Shown: positions 8,934 through 18,860, counted from the first letter of the stretch. The stretch is DNA of 64,000 bases from Flavobacterium sp. N502536 (GCF_025947345.1 NZ_CP110011.1:1054001-1118000), one strand, 5' to 3'. The notes: generated by a model from the letters alone, not told the origin. Translations and numbers: made by a program.

Positions 8934-9980
8934 TTACGAATATTGTTTTTGATAATAAGCTTTGTACGAACCAGAAGTTACATTCTGCAACCATTCTTCA
9001 TTATCTAAATACCAATTAATTGTTTTTTCCAACCCTTCTTCAAAGGTAACAGATGGTTTCCATCCTAATTCTTTATTAATTTTTGAAGCATCAATGGCAT
9101 AACGCAAATCATGTCCGGGTCTGTCTTTCACGTAAGTAATCAATTCTTGCGAAGTTCCTTCATTTCTACCCAATTTCTGATCCATAATTTGACATAGTAG
9201 CTTAACCAAATCTATGTTCTTCCATTCGTTAAAACCTCCAATGTTGTAGGTTTCATGATTTTTACCTTTATGAAAAACTAAATCTATTGCGATGGCATGG
9301 TCTTCAACAAAAAGCCAATCACGTGTATAATTACCATCTCCATAAACAGGTAGTGGCTTATTATTTATGATGTTATTTATAAAAAGAGGAATTAATTTTT
9401 CAGGAAAATGATACGATCCGTAATTATTAGAACAATTCGTTAAAACGTAAGGCAAGCCATAAGTTTCTCCATAAGCTCTTACGAAATGATCAGAACTCGC
9501 TTTAGAAGCTGAATAGGGAGAATTAGGATCGTATGCTGTTGTTTCTGTAAAAAGCCCCTCTGCTCCAAGTGAGCCATAAACTTCATCAGTACTGATATGA
9601 TAAAACCGCTTACCTTCAAAATTATTCTTCCACTGATTCTTTGCGGCGTTTAGTAAATTCATTGTTCCAATCACATTTGTTTTCACAAAGGCTAATGGAT
9701 CTTCAATAGAGCGATCAACATGTGACTCAGCTGCCAAATGTAAAACGCCATCAAAATTATGAACTGAAAACAGTTCATTTATAAAAGTTTCATCTACGAT
9801 ATCACCTTTTACAAATGTATAATTAGATTGATTTTCGATATCCTTTATATTTTCTAAATTCCCTGCATAAGTCAAAGCATCCAAATTGAATATTTGATAT
9901 TCAGGATATTTATTAACAAAGTGTCTAACGACATGTGATCCTATAAAACCAGCTCCGCCTGTTATCAGAATTTTTTTCAT
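8934..9980 (-). CDS. rfbB: dTDP-glucose 4,6-dehydratase
   Basis: The 348-residue extended SDR enzyme has GGAGFIGSH (residues 7-15), NLDALTYAGNLENI, the STDEVYGSLG motif with catalytic Asp-Glu, and YSASKASSDHFVRAYGETYG containing YxxxK, all diagnostic of RfbB/RmlB. It converts dTDP-glucose to dTDP-4-keto-6-deoxyglucose, the branch point to rhamnose and dTDP-amino sugars. No rfbA, rfbC or rfbD is present in the window, so the end product is open. It starts 5 bases after manC on the same strand. Confidence 0.93.
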   Translation of the reverse strand: MKKILITGGAGFIGSHVVRHFVNKYPEYQIFNLDALTYAGNLENIKDIENQSNYTFVKGDIVDETFINELFSVHNFDGVLHLAAESHVDRSIEDPLAFVKTNVIGTMNLLNAAKNQWKNNFEGKRFYHISTDEVYGSLGAEGLFTETTAYDPNSPYSASKASSDHFVRAYGETYGLPYVLTNCSNNYGSYHFPEKLIPLFINNIINNKPLPVYGDGNYTRDWLFVEDHAIAIDLVFHKGKNHETYNIGGFNEWKNIDLVKLLCQIMDQKLGRNEGTSQELITYVKDRPGHDLRYAIDASKINKELGWKPSVTFEEGLEKTINWYLDNEEWLQNVTSGSYKAYYQKQYS

Positions 9981-9985
9981 TACAT

Positions 9986-10993
9986 TTAATTTAATAAATC
10001 TGAATTTTGTCTTTCTAATTCACTATATATATCTTTAACATCTTGAGAATTCTCTTTTTGCAAAATTAGATTTGCGTTATCTGTATGTACAAAGATCGTA
10101 TTTTTTAATCCTAAAAATGTTGTATAACTATCACATCCTATGACCATATTACCATTTGTATCTACTGGATGTCCGTTTGAAACCAAATATTCATAAACAG
10201 ATTCAAAAGAACCCAAATCTGACCATGAAAAAGCGGCAGGAACCACTTTAATTTTTTTGCTTCGCTCCATTACAGCATAATCAATACTAATTGATGGAAT
10301 CTCTAATGACAAATCTAAATCTAAAAAACCATCTTTACTTGCTTCCCAAACTTCTTTTGCTTTTTCGTAAACATCTGGTTGAAATTGTTTCAGTTCATCT
10401 AGAAGAACACTAGCTTTAAAACAAAACATTCCACTGTTCCATAAAAAATTTCCTTTGGCAATAAACTCTTTTGCTGTAGTTTCATTTGGTTTTTCTCTAA
10501 ATGAGATTACTTTATCCCCTTTCGATTCTATATACCCATATCCTGTTTCAGGTTTTGTTGGGATAATCCCGAATGTCACAATAAAACCATCTTTAGCCTT
10601 TAAAACTGCTTCTTGAATGGCATTATTATAATCCTCCATCTTATCAATAATATGATCCGAGGGAGTCACAATAAGTATATCATCAGGATTTGATGCAAAT
10701 GCAGCAAAAGCAATTGCAGCAGCAGTATTTCGGGGTGTAGCTTCAACTATATTAATATACGATGTTTGGGTTTTGTCCATAACTTTACCACTTAAATGGT
10801 AGTTATCAACATTTCCCACAACCATTACTCTATTTGCTAAATGACTATTACGTTCAACTGTCATTTCAAATAAAGATTTATTTTCAAATATCTCTAAATA
10901 TTGTTTTGGCTGGCTTTTTCTCGACAATGGCCATAATCTACTACCAATACCACCGGTCAAAATAACATGTACAATTGAATTGTTTGTTTGCAT
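9986..10993 (-). CDS. manC: mannose-1-phosphate guanylyltransferase
   Basis: A 335-residue nucleotidyltransferase with the GTP-binding signature LTGGIGSRLWPLSRKSQPKQ (residues 13-32) and FREKPNETTAKEFI near residue 170, as in ManC/RfbM. The length covers only the pyrophosphorylase domain; the phosphomannose isomerase domain of bifunctional enzymes is absent. It makes GDP-mannose for mannose or GDP-derived deoxy sugars in the polysaccharide. It lies between the tviB-like gene (28 bases upstream) and rfbB (5 bases downstream), clearly in one operon. Confidence 0.9.
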   Translation of the reverse strand: MQTNNSIVHVILTGGIGSRLWPLSRKSQPKQYLEIFENKSLFEMTVERNSHLANRVMVVGNVDNYHLSGKVMDKTQTSYINIVEATPRNTAAAIAFAAFASNPDDILIVTPSDHIIDKMEDYNNAIQEAVLKAKDGFIVTFGIIPTKPETGYGYIESKGDKVISFREKPNETTAKEFIAKGNFLWNSGMFCFKASVLLDELKQFQPDVYEKAKEVWEASKDGFLDLDLSLEIPSISIDYAVMERSKKIKVVPAAFSWSDLGSFESVYEYLVSNGHPVDTNGNMVIGCDSYTTFLGLKNTIFVHTDNANLILQKENSQDVKDIYSELERQNSDLLN

Positions 10994-11021
10994 ATTTTTA
11001 AAATAAAAAAAAATTAATCGC

Positions 11022-12335
11022 TTATAGTCTATTATCAGCTAACGTACCTAAGACTCCTTTTACATCGTATAATAAACTATTTTCTTTTTGCAATTCTGAA
11101 AATTCCAATTTCAAAAATTCTTTATGTGCTACTCCAAGTACAATAGCATCAAATTTTTCTTTTGGAACAGAATTAATAGTTTCTAATTTATATTCTTTTC
11201 TAACTTCTTCTATATTAGCTAACGGATCGTATAATGTAACAGCGATTCCGTATTCTTTTAACGCTTTGATTACATCAACAATTTTTGTATTTCTAACGTC
11301 CGGGCAGTTTTCTTTAAATGTAATTCCAAGCATCAGAAGATTTGCTCCATTAACTGAAATTCCTTTTTTAATCATCAATTTTACTACCTGAGAAGCGACA
11401 TACTCCCCCATGCTGTCATTCAAACGTCGTCCTGCCAAAATTATTTCAGGATGATACCCAAATTCCTGAGCCCTTTGTGCTAAATAATATGGATCTACAC
11501 CAATACAGTGGCCTCCAACCAATCCTGGTTTGAAAGGTAAAAAGTTCCATTTTGTAGCAGCAGCATCTAATACTTCCTGCGTATCGATATTCATTAAATT
11601 GAATATCTTAGCTAGTTCATTTACAAAAGCTATATTAATATCCCGTTGAGAATTCTCTATAACTTTTGCAGCCTCAGCTACTTTTATTGAAGGTGCCAAA
11701 TGTGTTCCGGCAGTAATTACAGATTTATAAAGTGTATCCACTTTTATTCCAATCTCTGGAGTTGATCCTGAAGTTACTTTTAAGATCTTCTCAACAGTAT
11801 GCTCTTTATCTCCCGGGTTTATTCTTTCAGGAGAATATCCTGCAAAAAAGTCCTTATTGAATGTCAATCCTGAAAATTTTTCTAGAACTGGTACACACTG
11901 CTCTTCAGTAACCCCTGGATATACTGTAGATTCATAAATTACAACATCTCCCTTTTTTAATATCTTACCAACTGACTCACTCGATTTGTATAAAGGAGTT
12001 AAATCTGGGCGATTATTTTTATCGACCGGAGTTGGAACAGTTATCACAAAGTAGTTGCAATCTGCTATATCATTAAGTGAAGTAGTGCAATATAAGCCTA
12101 TCTGAGAATTAGAATTATCCACCAAAACTTTCTGTAAAGTCTCGTCATCTACTTCTAGTGTAGTATCTGTACCCGATTTTAGAGAAGAAACTCGCTCTTC
12201 ATTTATATCAAAACCAACAACTGCATATTTAGTAGCAAATAATCTGGCTAAAGGTAAACCAACATAACCTAGGCCGATAACAGCTATTTTTATGTTTCCA
12301 TCCAACATGTATTCTTTTTTATCCACTTCAGTCAT
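11022..12335 (-). CDS. tviB: nucleotide-sugar dehydrogenase, TviB/WbpO type (UDP-HexNAc 6-dehydrogenase)
   Basis: The 437-residue protein has an N-terminal NAD-binding motif (VIGLGYVGLPLA), the catalytic-cysteine motif GGHCIGVDPYYLA and the FGYHPEIILAGRRLNDSMG block characteristic of the Vi-antigen TviB group, which oxidises UDP-GlcNAc or UDP-GalNAc to the uronic acid. With the WbpP/TviC-like epimerase at 14571-15554 it could supply UDP-GalNAcA. The chosen start (12333-12335) gives nine extra residues; the ATG at 12306-12308 (MLDGNIKIAVIG) is an equally plausible start. It is the first gene after the UpxY-hairpin-promoter segment. Confidence 0.82.
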   Translation of the reverse strand: MTEVDKKEYMLDGNIKIAVIGLGYVGLPLARLFATKYAVVGFDINEERVSSLKSGTDTTLEVDDETLQKVLVDNSNSQIGLYCTTSLNDIADCNYFVITVPTPVDKNNRPDLTPLYKSSESVGKILKKGDVVIYESTVYPGVTEEQCVPVLEKFSGLTFNKDFFAGYSPERINPGDKEHTVEKILKVTSGSTPEIGIKVDTLYKSVITAGTHLAPSIKVAEAAKVIENSQRDINIAFVNELAKIFNLMNIDTQEVLDAAATKWNFLPFKPGLVGGHCIGVDPYYLAQRAQEFGYHPEIILAGRRLNDSMGEYVASQVVKLMIKKGISVNGANLLMLGITFKENCPDVRNTKIVDVIKALKEYGIAVTLYDPLANIEEVRKEYKLETINSVPKEKFDAIVLGVAHKEFLKLEFSELQKENSLLYDVKGVLGTLADNRL

Positions 12336-12403
12336 TTCAATTCACGGCTTCGCCCTTCTGAGTCACAAAATTTTTGACACAGATACCCTAAAATCATTTT
12401 CGG

Positions 12404-12434
12404 CAAATATAGTATATTAACTCAATTTAATCAA
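12404..12434 (-). promoter_or_regulatory. predicted promoter of the tviB-manC-rfbB-wza polysaccharide operon
   Basis: On the minus strand TTG (12432-12434), a 20-base spacer and TATATTTG (12404-12411) match the Bacteroidota promoter consensus TTG-N17-23-TAnnTTTG. Transcription would begin near 12397, about 60 bases before the tviB start. It lies downstream of the hairpin at 12530-12577, so the operon could be read both from here and by readthrough from upxY. Confidence 0.55.
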
Positions 12435-12529
12435 TACGGCTTCCCGTAATACTTAAAAATATAGACTATTAAAAAAAAACAGCTCAATAACCCACTCTCA
12501 ATCAGTATGCAAAAAATCACATTATAAAA

Positions 12530-12577
12530 AAAACAGAGAAATAAAATCTTAAACTAAAGAATTTCACCCTCTGTTTT
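12530..12577 (-). terminator. long-loop hairpin with T tract after the UpxY gene
   Basis: Read on the minus strand, AAAACAGAG (12577-12569) pairs with CTCTGTTTT (12538-12530) across a 30-base loop and runs straight into more Ts. This is an intrinsic-terminator shape directly after the upxY stop. Because UpxY proteins relieve early termination in polysaccharide operons, it is also a candidate antitermination target. Confidence 0.5.
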
Positions 12578-12604
12578 AACTGAAATCGCTAAACTATAAC
12601 TAAA

Positions 12605-13069
12605 TTATTTGTATTTTATTTTAAGAACACAGCCCAAAGATTCTAAAACCAATATATAATGTGTATTTGAAACCTCCTGAACAATCGCTTCCTGATTACT
12701 AAAAACTCCTGCTTCTATTTTTATCCGATCTCCGGCCTGAATTGAAGTTACTGATATATCACTTATATTTGGAGCCTTAAGACTTGCTTTTATGCTATTA
12801 ATTTCTTCATCACGAACAATTGCAGGTTTACCCAGCCAAAACAAATAGCGCACTACTCCTGCTATCTGAAAAACAGAATTACGATCAATATCTTTCAATT
12901 GAACAAATACGTATGAATTGAAAAGAGGAACTTCAATTTTCTTCTTTCTGTCTGACCATTCTTTCACCTGAGTGATTAGTGGACAATAACATTCAATACC
13001 TATTTGACTCAGTCTATCCGCAACTTTCTTCTCCCATTTAGGCTTTGTATAAACAACATACCAATTCAT
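12605..13069 (-). CDS. UpxY-family transcription antiterminator (NusG paralogue)
   Basis: A 154-residue NusG-like protein. The NGN domain covers about residues 1-100 (MNWYVVYTKPKWEKKVADRL at the start; PLFNSYVFVQL near 48-58). A KOW-like C-terminal segment (AGDRIKIEAGVFSNQEAIV) follows. NusG paralogues of this size next to polysaccharide genes are the UpxY family, which in Bacteroides are required for full transcription of their own capsule operons. It sits between ugd and the tviB operon, with a hairpin and promoter right after it. Its target and mechanism here are inferred from position. Confidence 0.85.
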   Translation of the reverse strand: MNWYVVYTKPKWEKKVADRLSQIGIECYCPLITQVKEWSDRKKKIEVPLFNSYVFVQLKDIDRNSVFQIAGVVRYLFWLGKPAIVRDEEINSIKASLKAPNISDISVTSIQAGDRIKIEAGVFSNQEAIVQEVSNTHYILVLESLGCVLKIKYK

Positions 13070-13149
13070 AATTTCCTTTTACAATGAATAAAATTTCCAA
13101 CACCGTCTTTCTTCTTTTATATCAAATTTTACTTCAATACCAATCCCAA

Positions 13150-14541
13150 TTAGGAACCTATCCCATTATAAATAAAACCAATTGACTCCAGTTCTTTCGC
13201 GTTTAAGATATTTCTTCCATCAAAAAGGAAAGCCGGCTTATGCATTGAATCATATATTCTTTGCCAGTCGTAAGTGGTAAACTCATCCCATTCTGTCAAA
13301 ATAGCTATTGCGTGAGCATCTTTACAAGCTTCATAAGCATTATCAAACGTTACAACTCTGGCTTTATTCTCTTCGATTGACCTTGTTTCCAAATAATTTA
13401 AATCGTTCTGTATTTTGTTTCCGGAAACTTTAGGATCATAAACTGCGATACTTGCCTGTTCATTAATCAAATCATCAGCCACATAAATTGCTGCAGATTC
13501 TCTGGTATCATTTGTATCTTTTTTGAATGCCCAGCCCAGAAAGGTAATCTTTTTATCTGCAACCGTATTGTATAGCGTCTGAACAATTTTATTCGAAAAT
13601 CTTTTCTTCTGATGATCATTCATTATAATCACCTGCTCCCAATAATCGGCAACCTCGTTCAAACCATACGATTTTGCTATATATACCAAATTGAGAATAT
13701 CTTTTTGAAAACAAGAACCTCCAAAACCAACTGATGCCTTCAAGAATTTAGGTCCTATTCTGCTATCCATTCCAATAGCACGAGCAACCTCATTAACATC
13801 AGCACCTGTTTTTTCACACAATTCAGACATTGCATTTATGGACGAAATACGTTGTGCTAAAAAAGCATTCGCTGTTAATTTAGACAATTCTGACGACCAA
13901 ACATTGGTGGTTAAGATTTTATCCTTGCTTACCCAGTTTGCATAAACATCAACTAAAGCATTTATCGCCACTTCGCCTTCCGGTGTTGTATCACCTCCGA
14001 TCAGGATTCGGTCAGGATTTAATAAATCCGTAACAGCGGTTCCTTCGGCCAGAAATTCCGGATTTGATAAAATCTGAAACTGCACTCCATTTCCGGTATT
14101 ATCCAAAATACTTTTTATTGCTTCGGCAGTACGCACTGGCAAAGTCGATTTCTCAACAACAATTTTATTCTGTTTCGCTACTTTTGCGATTTGTCTGGCA
14201 CACAATTCAATATACTTTAAATCGGCAGCCATACCTTTCCCTTTTCCGTAGGTTTTAGTTGGGGTATTTACAGAAATAAAGATTACCTGAGCCTCGTCAA
14301 TCGCCTTTTCTACTTCTGTTGAAAAGAAAAGATTCCTCCCTCTGGCCTCTGCTACTATTTCCGAAAGTCCCGGTTCGTAAATCGGAATATTATTCGTATC
14401 AGGATCATTCCAGTCTTTAATTCTTTGCTCGTTCAAATCGACAACAGTCACTTGAATATGTGGACATTTTTGAGCAATTACTGCCATTGTTGGACCTCCA
14501 ACATAACCTGCACCAATGCAACAAATCTTTGTAATTTTCAT
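13150..14541 (-). CDS. ugd: UDP-glucose 6-dehydrogenase, eukaryote-like long form
   Basis: The 463-residue enzyme starts with [19 protein letters not shown] and carries the catalytic cysteine in [17 protein letters not shown]. The phrases [22 protein letters not shown] and [12 protein letters not shown], and the overall length, resemble animal and plant UGDH more than the shorter enterobacterial Ugd. It oxidises UDP-glucose to UDP-glucuronate for acidic polysaccharide or pentose sugars. It lies 29 bases after the epimerase gene and 80 bases before upxY on the same strand. Confidence 0.92.
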   Translation of the reverse strand: MKITKICCIGAGYVGGPTMAVIAQKCPHIQVTVVDLNEQRIKDWNDPDTNNIPIYEPGLSEIVAEARGRNLFFSTEVEKAIDEAQVIFISVNTPTKTYGKGKGMAADLKYIELCARQIAKVAKQNKIVVEKSTLPVRTAEAIKSILDNTGNGVQFQILSNPEFLAEGTAVTDLLNPDRILIGGDTTPEGEVAINALVDVYANWVSKDKILTTNVWSSELSKLTANAFLAQRISSINAMSELCEKTGADVNEVARAIGMDSRIGPKFLKASVGFGGSCFQKDILNLVYIAKSYGLNEVADYWEQVIIMNDHQKKRFSNKIVQTLYNTVADKKITFLGWAFKKDTNDTRESAAIYVADDLINEQASIAVYDPKVSGNKIQNDLNYLETRSIEENKARVVTFDNAYEACKDAHAIAILTEWDEFTTYDWQRIYDSMHKPAFLFDGRNILNAKELESIGFIYNGIGS

Positions 14542-14570
14542 TTACTTTACTATTATCTTGATCCTTGTTT

Positions 14571-15554
14571 TTATTTTAAATTATTCCAATACCAGCTTAC
14601 AGCCTCTTTTAAACCTTCTTGTAAGGAGTATTTTGGATCATACCCCAATACAGTCCTCGCTTTATCGATACTTGCTAATGAATGCGGAATATCTCCTGCC
14701 CGATTAGGTCCGTAAACAATTTCTACCTCTCCAATTTTTGAATCGAACTCACTCAAATATTCTTTTAAATATCCAATCAAATCATTTAAAGAATTTCGAT
14801 CACCAAAGGCTGTATTGTAAACCGTATTAATTGCAGCAGGATCCTGGCTTGTCATTGCCAATTCGTTCATCTGAATTACATTATCGATATAAGTAAAATC
14901 ACGAGAATAATTTCCATCACCATTAATCACTGGACTTTCATATTTCATGAGTTGCATCACAAACTTCGGAATTACCGCTGCATAGGCTCCATTAGGATCT
15001 TGCTTTCTTCCGAAAACATTAAAATACCGCAATCCGATAGTTTCCAATCCATAGGTTCTACTAAAAATCTCAGCATATAATTCATTTACATACTTTGTGA
15101 TGGCATACGGAGACAGGGGGTTCCCTATAACTTCTTCTACCTTTGGTAATCCTTGAGAATCTCCATAGGTTGATGAACTTGCTGCATATATAAATCTTTT
15201 AACTTTTGCATCACGAGCAGCAACCAACATATTTAAAAAGCCGGAGACATTTACATCATTTGTTGTAACAGGATCATTGATTGATCTCGGAACAGAACCT
15301 AAAGCAGCCTGATGCAAAACATAATCGACTCCTTCAACTGCCAAAACACAATCAGCACTATTTCGAATATCACCTTCAATTAATTTAAAATTAGAGTTCG
15401 AAATAAAATTCTTTAAATTATGGTGATGCCCCGTTGAAAAATTATCCAGACAAATTACTTTATGACCAAGTCCTAAAAAATACTCAGACAAATTCGATCC
15501 AATAAATCCTGCGCCGCCAGTAATCAAAATTGTATATTGTTTTGATGTATCCAT
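14571..15554 (-). CDS. UDP-HexNAc(A) C4-epimerase, WbpP/TviC type
   Basis: A 327-residue extended SDR protein with ITGGAGFIGSNLSEYFL, HQAALGSVPRSINDP (residues near 85-99), ASSSTYGDSQGLPKVEE and the catalytic YAITKYVNELYA (YxxxK). The SVPRS loop and the GRKQDPNGAYAAVIPKF block are typical of WbpP/TviC epimerases acting on N-acetylated hexoses or their uronic acids rather than GalE. It starts 10 bases after the Wzc gene. With the TviB-like dehydrogenase it could give UDP-GalNAcA; precise substrate preference cannot be decided by eye. Confidence 0.83.
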   Translation of the reverse strand: MDTSKQYTILITGGAGFIGSNLSEYFLGLGHKVICLDNFSTGHHHNLKNFISNSNFKLIEGDIRNSADCVLAVEGVDYVLHQAALGSVPRSINDPVTTNDVNVSGFLNMLVAARDAKVKRFIYAASSSTYGDSQGLPKVEEVIGNPLSPYAITKYVNELYAEIFSRTYGLETIGLRYFNVFGRKQDPNGAYAAVIPKFVMQLMKYESPVINGDGNYSRDFTYIDNVIQMNELAMTSQDPAAINTVYNTAFGDRNSLNDLIGYLKEYLSEFDSKIGEVEIVYGPNRAGDIPHSLASIDKARTVLGYDPKYSLQEGLKEAVSWYWNNLK

Positions 15555-15564
15555 TTATTTCGAA

Positions 15565-18006
15565 TTATTTTTTATTGAATTTCTTCAAAATACTGCTCCA
15601 CAAACTTACTTTCACTTCCTCATCATGGTAACCATTTGCATAAGCACCATAACCATATCCATAAGCGGCACCGTATTTTGCCTTATTCTCATAGCCATTT
15701 AAAACGATGCTGGCATTATTCAACTCACCTCTTTTAACCCTGGTATTCAGCAAGGTAATCATGTCCTTTTTGGTATAATTCTGTCTTACTATATACAGCG
15801 TTACATCTGCAAATTGTGCCAATTCTAATGCATCCGAAACTAACCCAACCGGAGGCGTATCCAAAATAATATAATCATACTTTTGCTTCAGTTCCAGAAT
15901 TAATTCCCTCATCGCATCACTCAGAATAAGCTCTGAAGGATTTGGCGGAATTGGCCCTGAAAGTATAACGTCAAGATTGGGAATCTGCGTCTGGTTTGTA
16001 ATTTCACTTAAACTATTTTGTTTAATGAGGTAATTCACAACACCTATTTGATTCTTCAAATTAAACTCATCTGCCAATCTGGGTTTTCTCAAATCCAAAC
16101 CAAGAATTACGGTTTTCTTTTCACTTAAAGCAAATACTGTCGCGATATTGATCGAACAAAAAGTCTTCCCTTCACCACTTATAGACGAGGTAATCATTAA
16201 CGTTTTTGAACCGCTTACCTGTTGCTTTTTATACAAAAATTGCAAAGAAGAACGAATCGCTCTAAATGCTTCAGATAATGCCGATTTTGGCTTGTCAAAT
16301 ACAGCCAGATTCAATGAGTCTTTGTTTACACCAATGATTCCAATTAATGGTATTTGCGTCAATTTACTAACGTCTTCGGTATTTTGAATCGAGTTATTCA
16401 CAAAGAAAATTCCAAAAACGAATAACAACGGAAGTAGTGTACCCAGAAACAAGGCCAATACATAATTCACAGAAGTTTTAGGACCGATTAATCCGCCTCC
16501 AATATCTTTCGCAGGATCAATAAAATGAATGTCTGACAAATTGGATGCTTTTACAATCTCAGCTTCATTTCTTTTTTTCAGAAACTCCGTATAAATATTG
16601 TCGCTTAGGTCATATTTTCGTTGAATCTTCAACAATTCCTGTTGTTCTTCCGGAAGTTTTTTTACAGTACTTTCTGCCTGACCTATTTTCGCATTTACCA
16701 TAGCTAAATCGGTCAGTAATGATCCTTTTGCAGAAGCTATATTTTCTAATAAAACACTTTTTATAGCCTGCATTTGACTGTCAAAATCCTTGAAAATCTT
16801 ATCGCTTTTTACCGCATAAGCCATTTCTGATCTTTGTGTAGAAAGCGCAATAAGTTTCGACACATTCACAACAACATTTGGATCTTCAATCCCTGCTACT
16901 GTAGGAGCTGGCAATCTTGAATAATCGTTGCTATTATTTAAATACGATTTTAAAGAATTATAATAAGCAATTTTTCTTGTGACCTGATCTTTTTCAACAT
17001 CAAAATCCATTATTTTATCCGAAACCTTAGCACCTCCACCTTCAATTTCGTAAATATTTTTATCTTTTCTGAACGATTTCAGCTCATTACCTGTTTGCTT
17101 CAATTGCGTTTCCATAGCAATAAGAGTACTATCGATAAATCGAATGGTATTTGTCGCAAACTGATTTTTCCCATCAAGCTGAATTTTGATTAACATCTTT
17201 ACTGTCGAATTCAAATACTCAACCATTCTGGCTTTGTTCGTCCCCTGCATTCCAAGGGTCAGGATCGAACCTCCTTTCTCGTCAGAGTCAACACTTACTC
17301 CTCTATAGCGCGATACTGTTCCGTCAAAATCATTAAATCGGACAAAATACTCGTTTCCGGTATATAAACCCGGGTTGTCATTTATCTGTAAATTCCAATT
17401 TAAAAAAGGAAGCACAACCGGTTCCCCCGTTTTACATCTTCTTACATATTCTTTGGGCTGAATCGCAGTATTGCTATACGTTTTAGTGGAGTAATTAATT
17501 AAGGATGCCGAGTTAGTTTCAAACGGAATTCGGATCTCATACACATTTGGGCTTAAAAACTTAATTCCAATTAAGGTATTAGCGAGCTGTGCTTTTGTTT
17601 TGTCAATTTTTATATAAAAAGGAACCGCACCGTAAGCATCAACTAAATTGTATTTTCCCTGAACAAGATAATCAATATAAAACTGTAATTTATCCACAAC
17701 CAACTCGTTGTGTGATCTCGATTGTATCACAGTTGTGATTCCGTTTACCTGATCTGAAACACCACCCCAATTAAAAACTAAACTTGTATTGGAGGTAAAA
17801 AAAGGATTTCGTTCTTCCTTAATCGAAACCATAGTCTGCATTCCGTAAATTTTTTCTTTACGAATGTTTACCTGATAGGCGATAGCAAAAGCTATTATCA
17901 GACTGACTAAAAACAATTTCCAATAACTGGCTATTTTCAGCAAGAATCCCTTAAAATCAAAATTTGAATGATTTTCAAAAATGGAAAAATCTTTTATATC
18001 TAACAT
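15565..18006 (-). CDS. Wzc-like polysaccharide co-polymerase / BY-kinase
   Basis: The 813-residue protein has an N-terminal membrane segment (WKLFLVSLIIAFAIAYQV), a long periplasmic Wzz/GNVR region with coiled coils, and a second membrane segment near residue 500. The cytoplasmic bacterial tyrosine kinase domain follows, with Walker A SISGEGKTF, Walker A' GLDLRKPRL and Walker B ILDTPPVGL. The tail is a tyrosine cluster (YGAAYGYGYGAYANGY) where autophosphorylation is expected. The gene starts 15 bases after the Wza lipoprotein gene, the classic export pair. No separate Wzb-type phosphatase is seen nearby. Confidence 0.93.
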   Translation of the reverse strand: MLDIKDFSIFENHSNFDFKGFLLKIASYWKLFLVSLIIAFAIAYQVNIRKEKIYGMQTMVSIKEERNPFFTSNTSLVFNWGGVSDQVNGITTVIQSRSHNELVVDKLQFYIDYLVQGKYNLVDAYGAVPFYIKIDKTKAQLANTLIGIKFLSPNVYEIRIPFETNSASLINYSTKTYSNTAIQPKEYVRRCKTGEPVVLPFLNWNLQINDNPGLYTGNEYFVRFNDFDGTVSRYRGVSVDSDEKGGSILTLGMQGTNKARMVEYLNSTVKMLIKIQLDGKNQFATNTIRFIDSTLIAMETQLKQTGNELKSFRKDKNIYEIEGGGAKVSDKIMDFDVEKDQVTRKIAYYNSLKSYLNNSNDYSRLPAPTVAGIEDPNVVVNVSKLIALSTQRSEMAYAVKSDKIFKDFDSQMQAIKSVLLENIASAKGSLLTDLAMVNAKIGQAESTVKKLPEEQQELLKIQRKYDLSDNIYTEFLKKRNEAEIVKASNLSDIHFIDPAKDIGGGLIGPKTSVNYVLALFLGTLLPLLFVFGIFFVNNSIQNTEDVSKLTQIPLIGIIGVNKDSLNLAVFDKPKSALSEAFRAIRSSLQFLYKKQQVSGSKTLMITSSISGEGKTFCSINIATVFALSEKKTVILGLDLRKPRLADEFNLKNQIGVVNYLIKQNSLSEITNQTQIPNLDVILSGPIPPNPSELILSDAMRELILELKQKYDYIILDTPPVGLVSDALELAQFADVTLYIVRQNYTKKDMITLLNTRVKRGELNNASIVLNGYENKAKYGAAYGYGYGAYANGYHDEEVKVSLWSSILKKFNKK

Positions 18007-18021
18007 CTTTTGAATTTAATT

Positions 18022-18816
18022 TTAGTTTTTAAGCAACAAATATACCGTTGTCGCCAAAGACAAAACCGTAATAATTGTAGTAATCGATTCTATCCCTGTT
18101 TTTCCTGTTCCCCAAGATTTTTGCTTAACCGGTTTCACATAAATATAATCGTTAGGCTGTAAATAAAAATAAGGTGATTTCATTACATTTATATCCGTCA
18201 GATCTATATCCTGCATCTGAACACCTGTTGGCGTTTGACGAATTACAGTTACTGCTTTTCTATTACCTGTAATGGAGATATCTCCAGCATTTGCAATAGC
18301 TTCCATAATATTTACATGTTCCTGAAACAGCGTTTTAGTCCCGGTACTGCCTACTTCTCCATTTATCGTATATCTAAAACCGGCCAATTTCACCGTAACA
18401 AAAATATTGGCTTCACTTTTAAAATATTCTTCGAGTAGTTTTTTTTCAATTCGAACACGAATCTCTTCAAGGGTATACCCAATAACATTAATTTCTCCTA
18501 AAACCGGCATTCTGATATTACCATGATCGTCAACCGTAAATCCATTAAAATACAACCCTGATTCCGATTTTCCTGCTCCCGAAGTAGCACTATCCGTAGT
18601 ATTAAAAATCGAAACTAACTTAGGATCTATTGCTTTTATATCAATACTCAAAACATCGTTTACCTGTAACCTGTAAGGCTTAGACTCCACAGCAGCAATA
18701 TTATTCTGTTCTCCGGAGTTATTTTTATCCTGTAAATAAACCATATCTTTAACCGGAATACAAGATGTAAATAGTATGCTAATCAATAGCAGGATATAAA
18801 AGCCGTTTTTTGTCAT
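18022..18816 (-). CDS. polysaccharide export lipoprotein, Wza family
   Basis: The 264-residue protein has a lipoprotein signal with lipobox LFTSC (Cys19), a polysaccharide-export domain (YRLQVNDVLSIDIKAID), an SLBB-like repeat (TINGEVGSTGTKTLFQEH) and a C-terminal membrane segment (SITTIITVLSLATTVYLLL). It is the first gene of the polysaccharide locus and partners the Wzc-like kinase just downstream. It belongs to the short Bacteroidota Wza type, clearly different from the 839-residue export protein at 6365-8884. Confidence 0.92.
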   Translation of the reverse strand: MTKNGFYILLLISILFTSCIPVKDMVYLQDKNNSGEQNNIAAVESKPYRLQVNDVLSIDIKAIDPKLVSIFNTTDSATSGAGKSESGLYFNGFTVDDHGNIRMPVLGEINVIGYTLEEIRVRIEKKLLEEYFKSEANIFVTVKLAGFRYTINGEVGSTGTKTLFQEHVNIMEAIANAGDISITGNRKAVTVIRQTPTGVQMQDIDLTDINVMKSPYFYLQPNDYIYVKPVKQKSWGTGKTGIESITTIITVLSLATTVYLLLKN

Positions 18817-18832
18817 TAGTGAAATTTTATCG

Positions 18833-18860
18833 CAAATATAGCTTTTCCTTTAATCTTCAG
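18833..18860 (-). promoter_or_regulatory. predicted promoter of the wza-wzc operon
   Basis: On the minus strand TATATTTG (18833-18840) is a perfect TAnnTTTG element. The upstream box is CTG (18858-18860), one base off TTG, with a 17-base spacer. It lies 17 bases before the Wza lipoprotein start, in the only gap between recR and the locus. Confidence 0.45.

Noticed and set aside
13120..13135. Possible upxY promoter element TAAAATTTG
   Set aside because: The spacing inside the element is one base too long for TAnnTTTG and no TTG box is in place.
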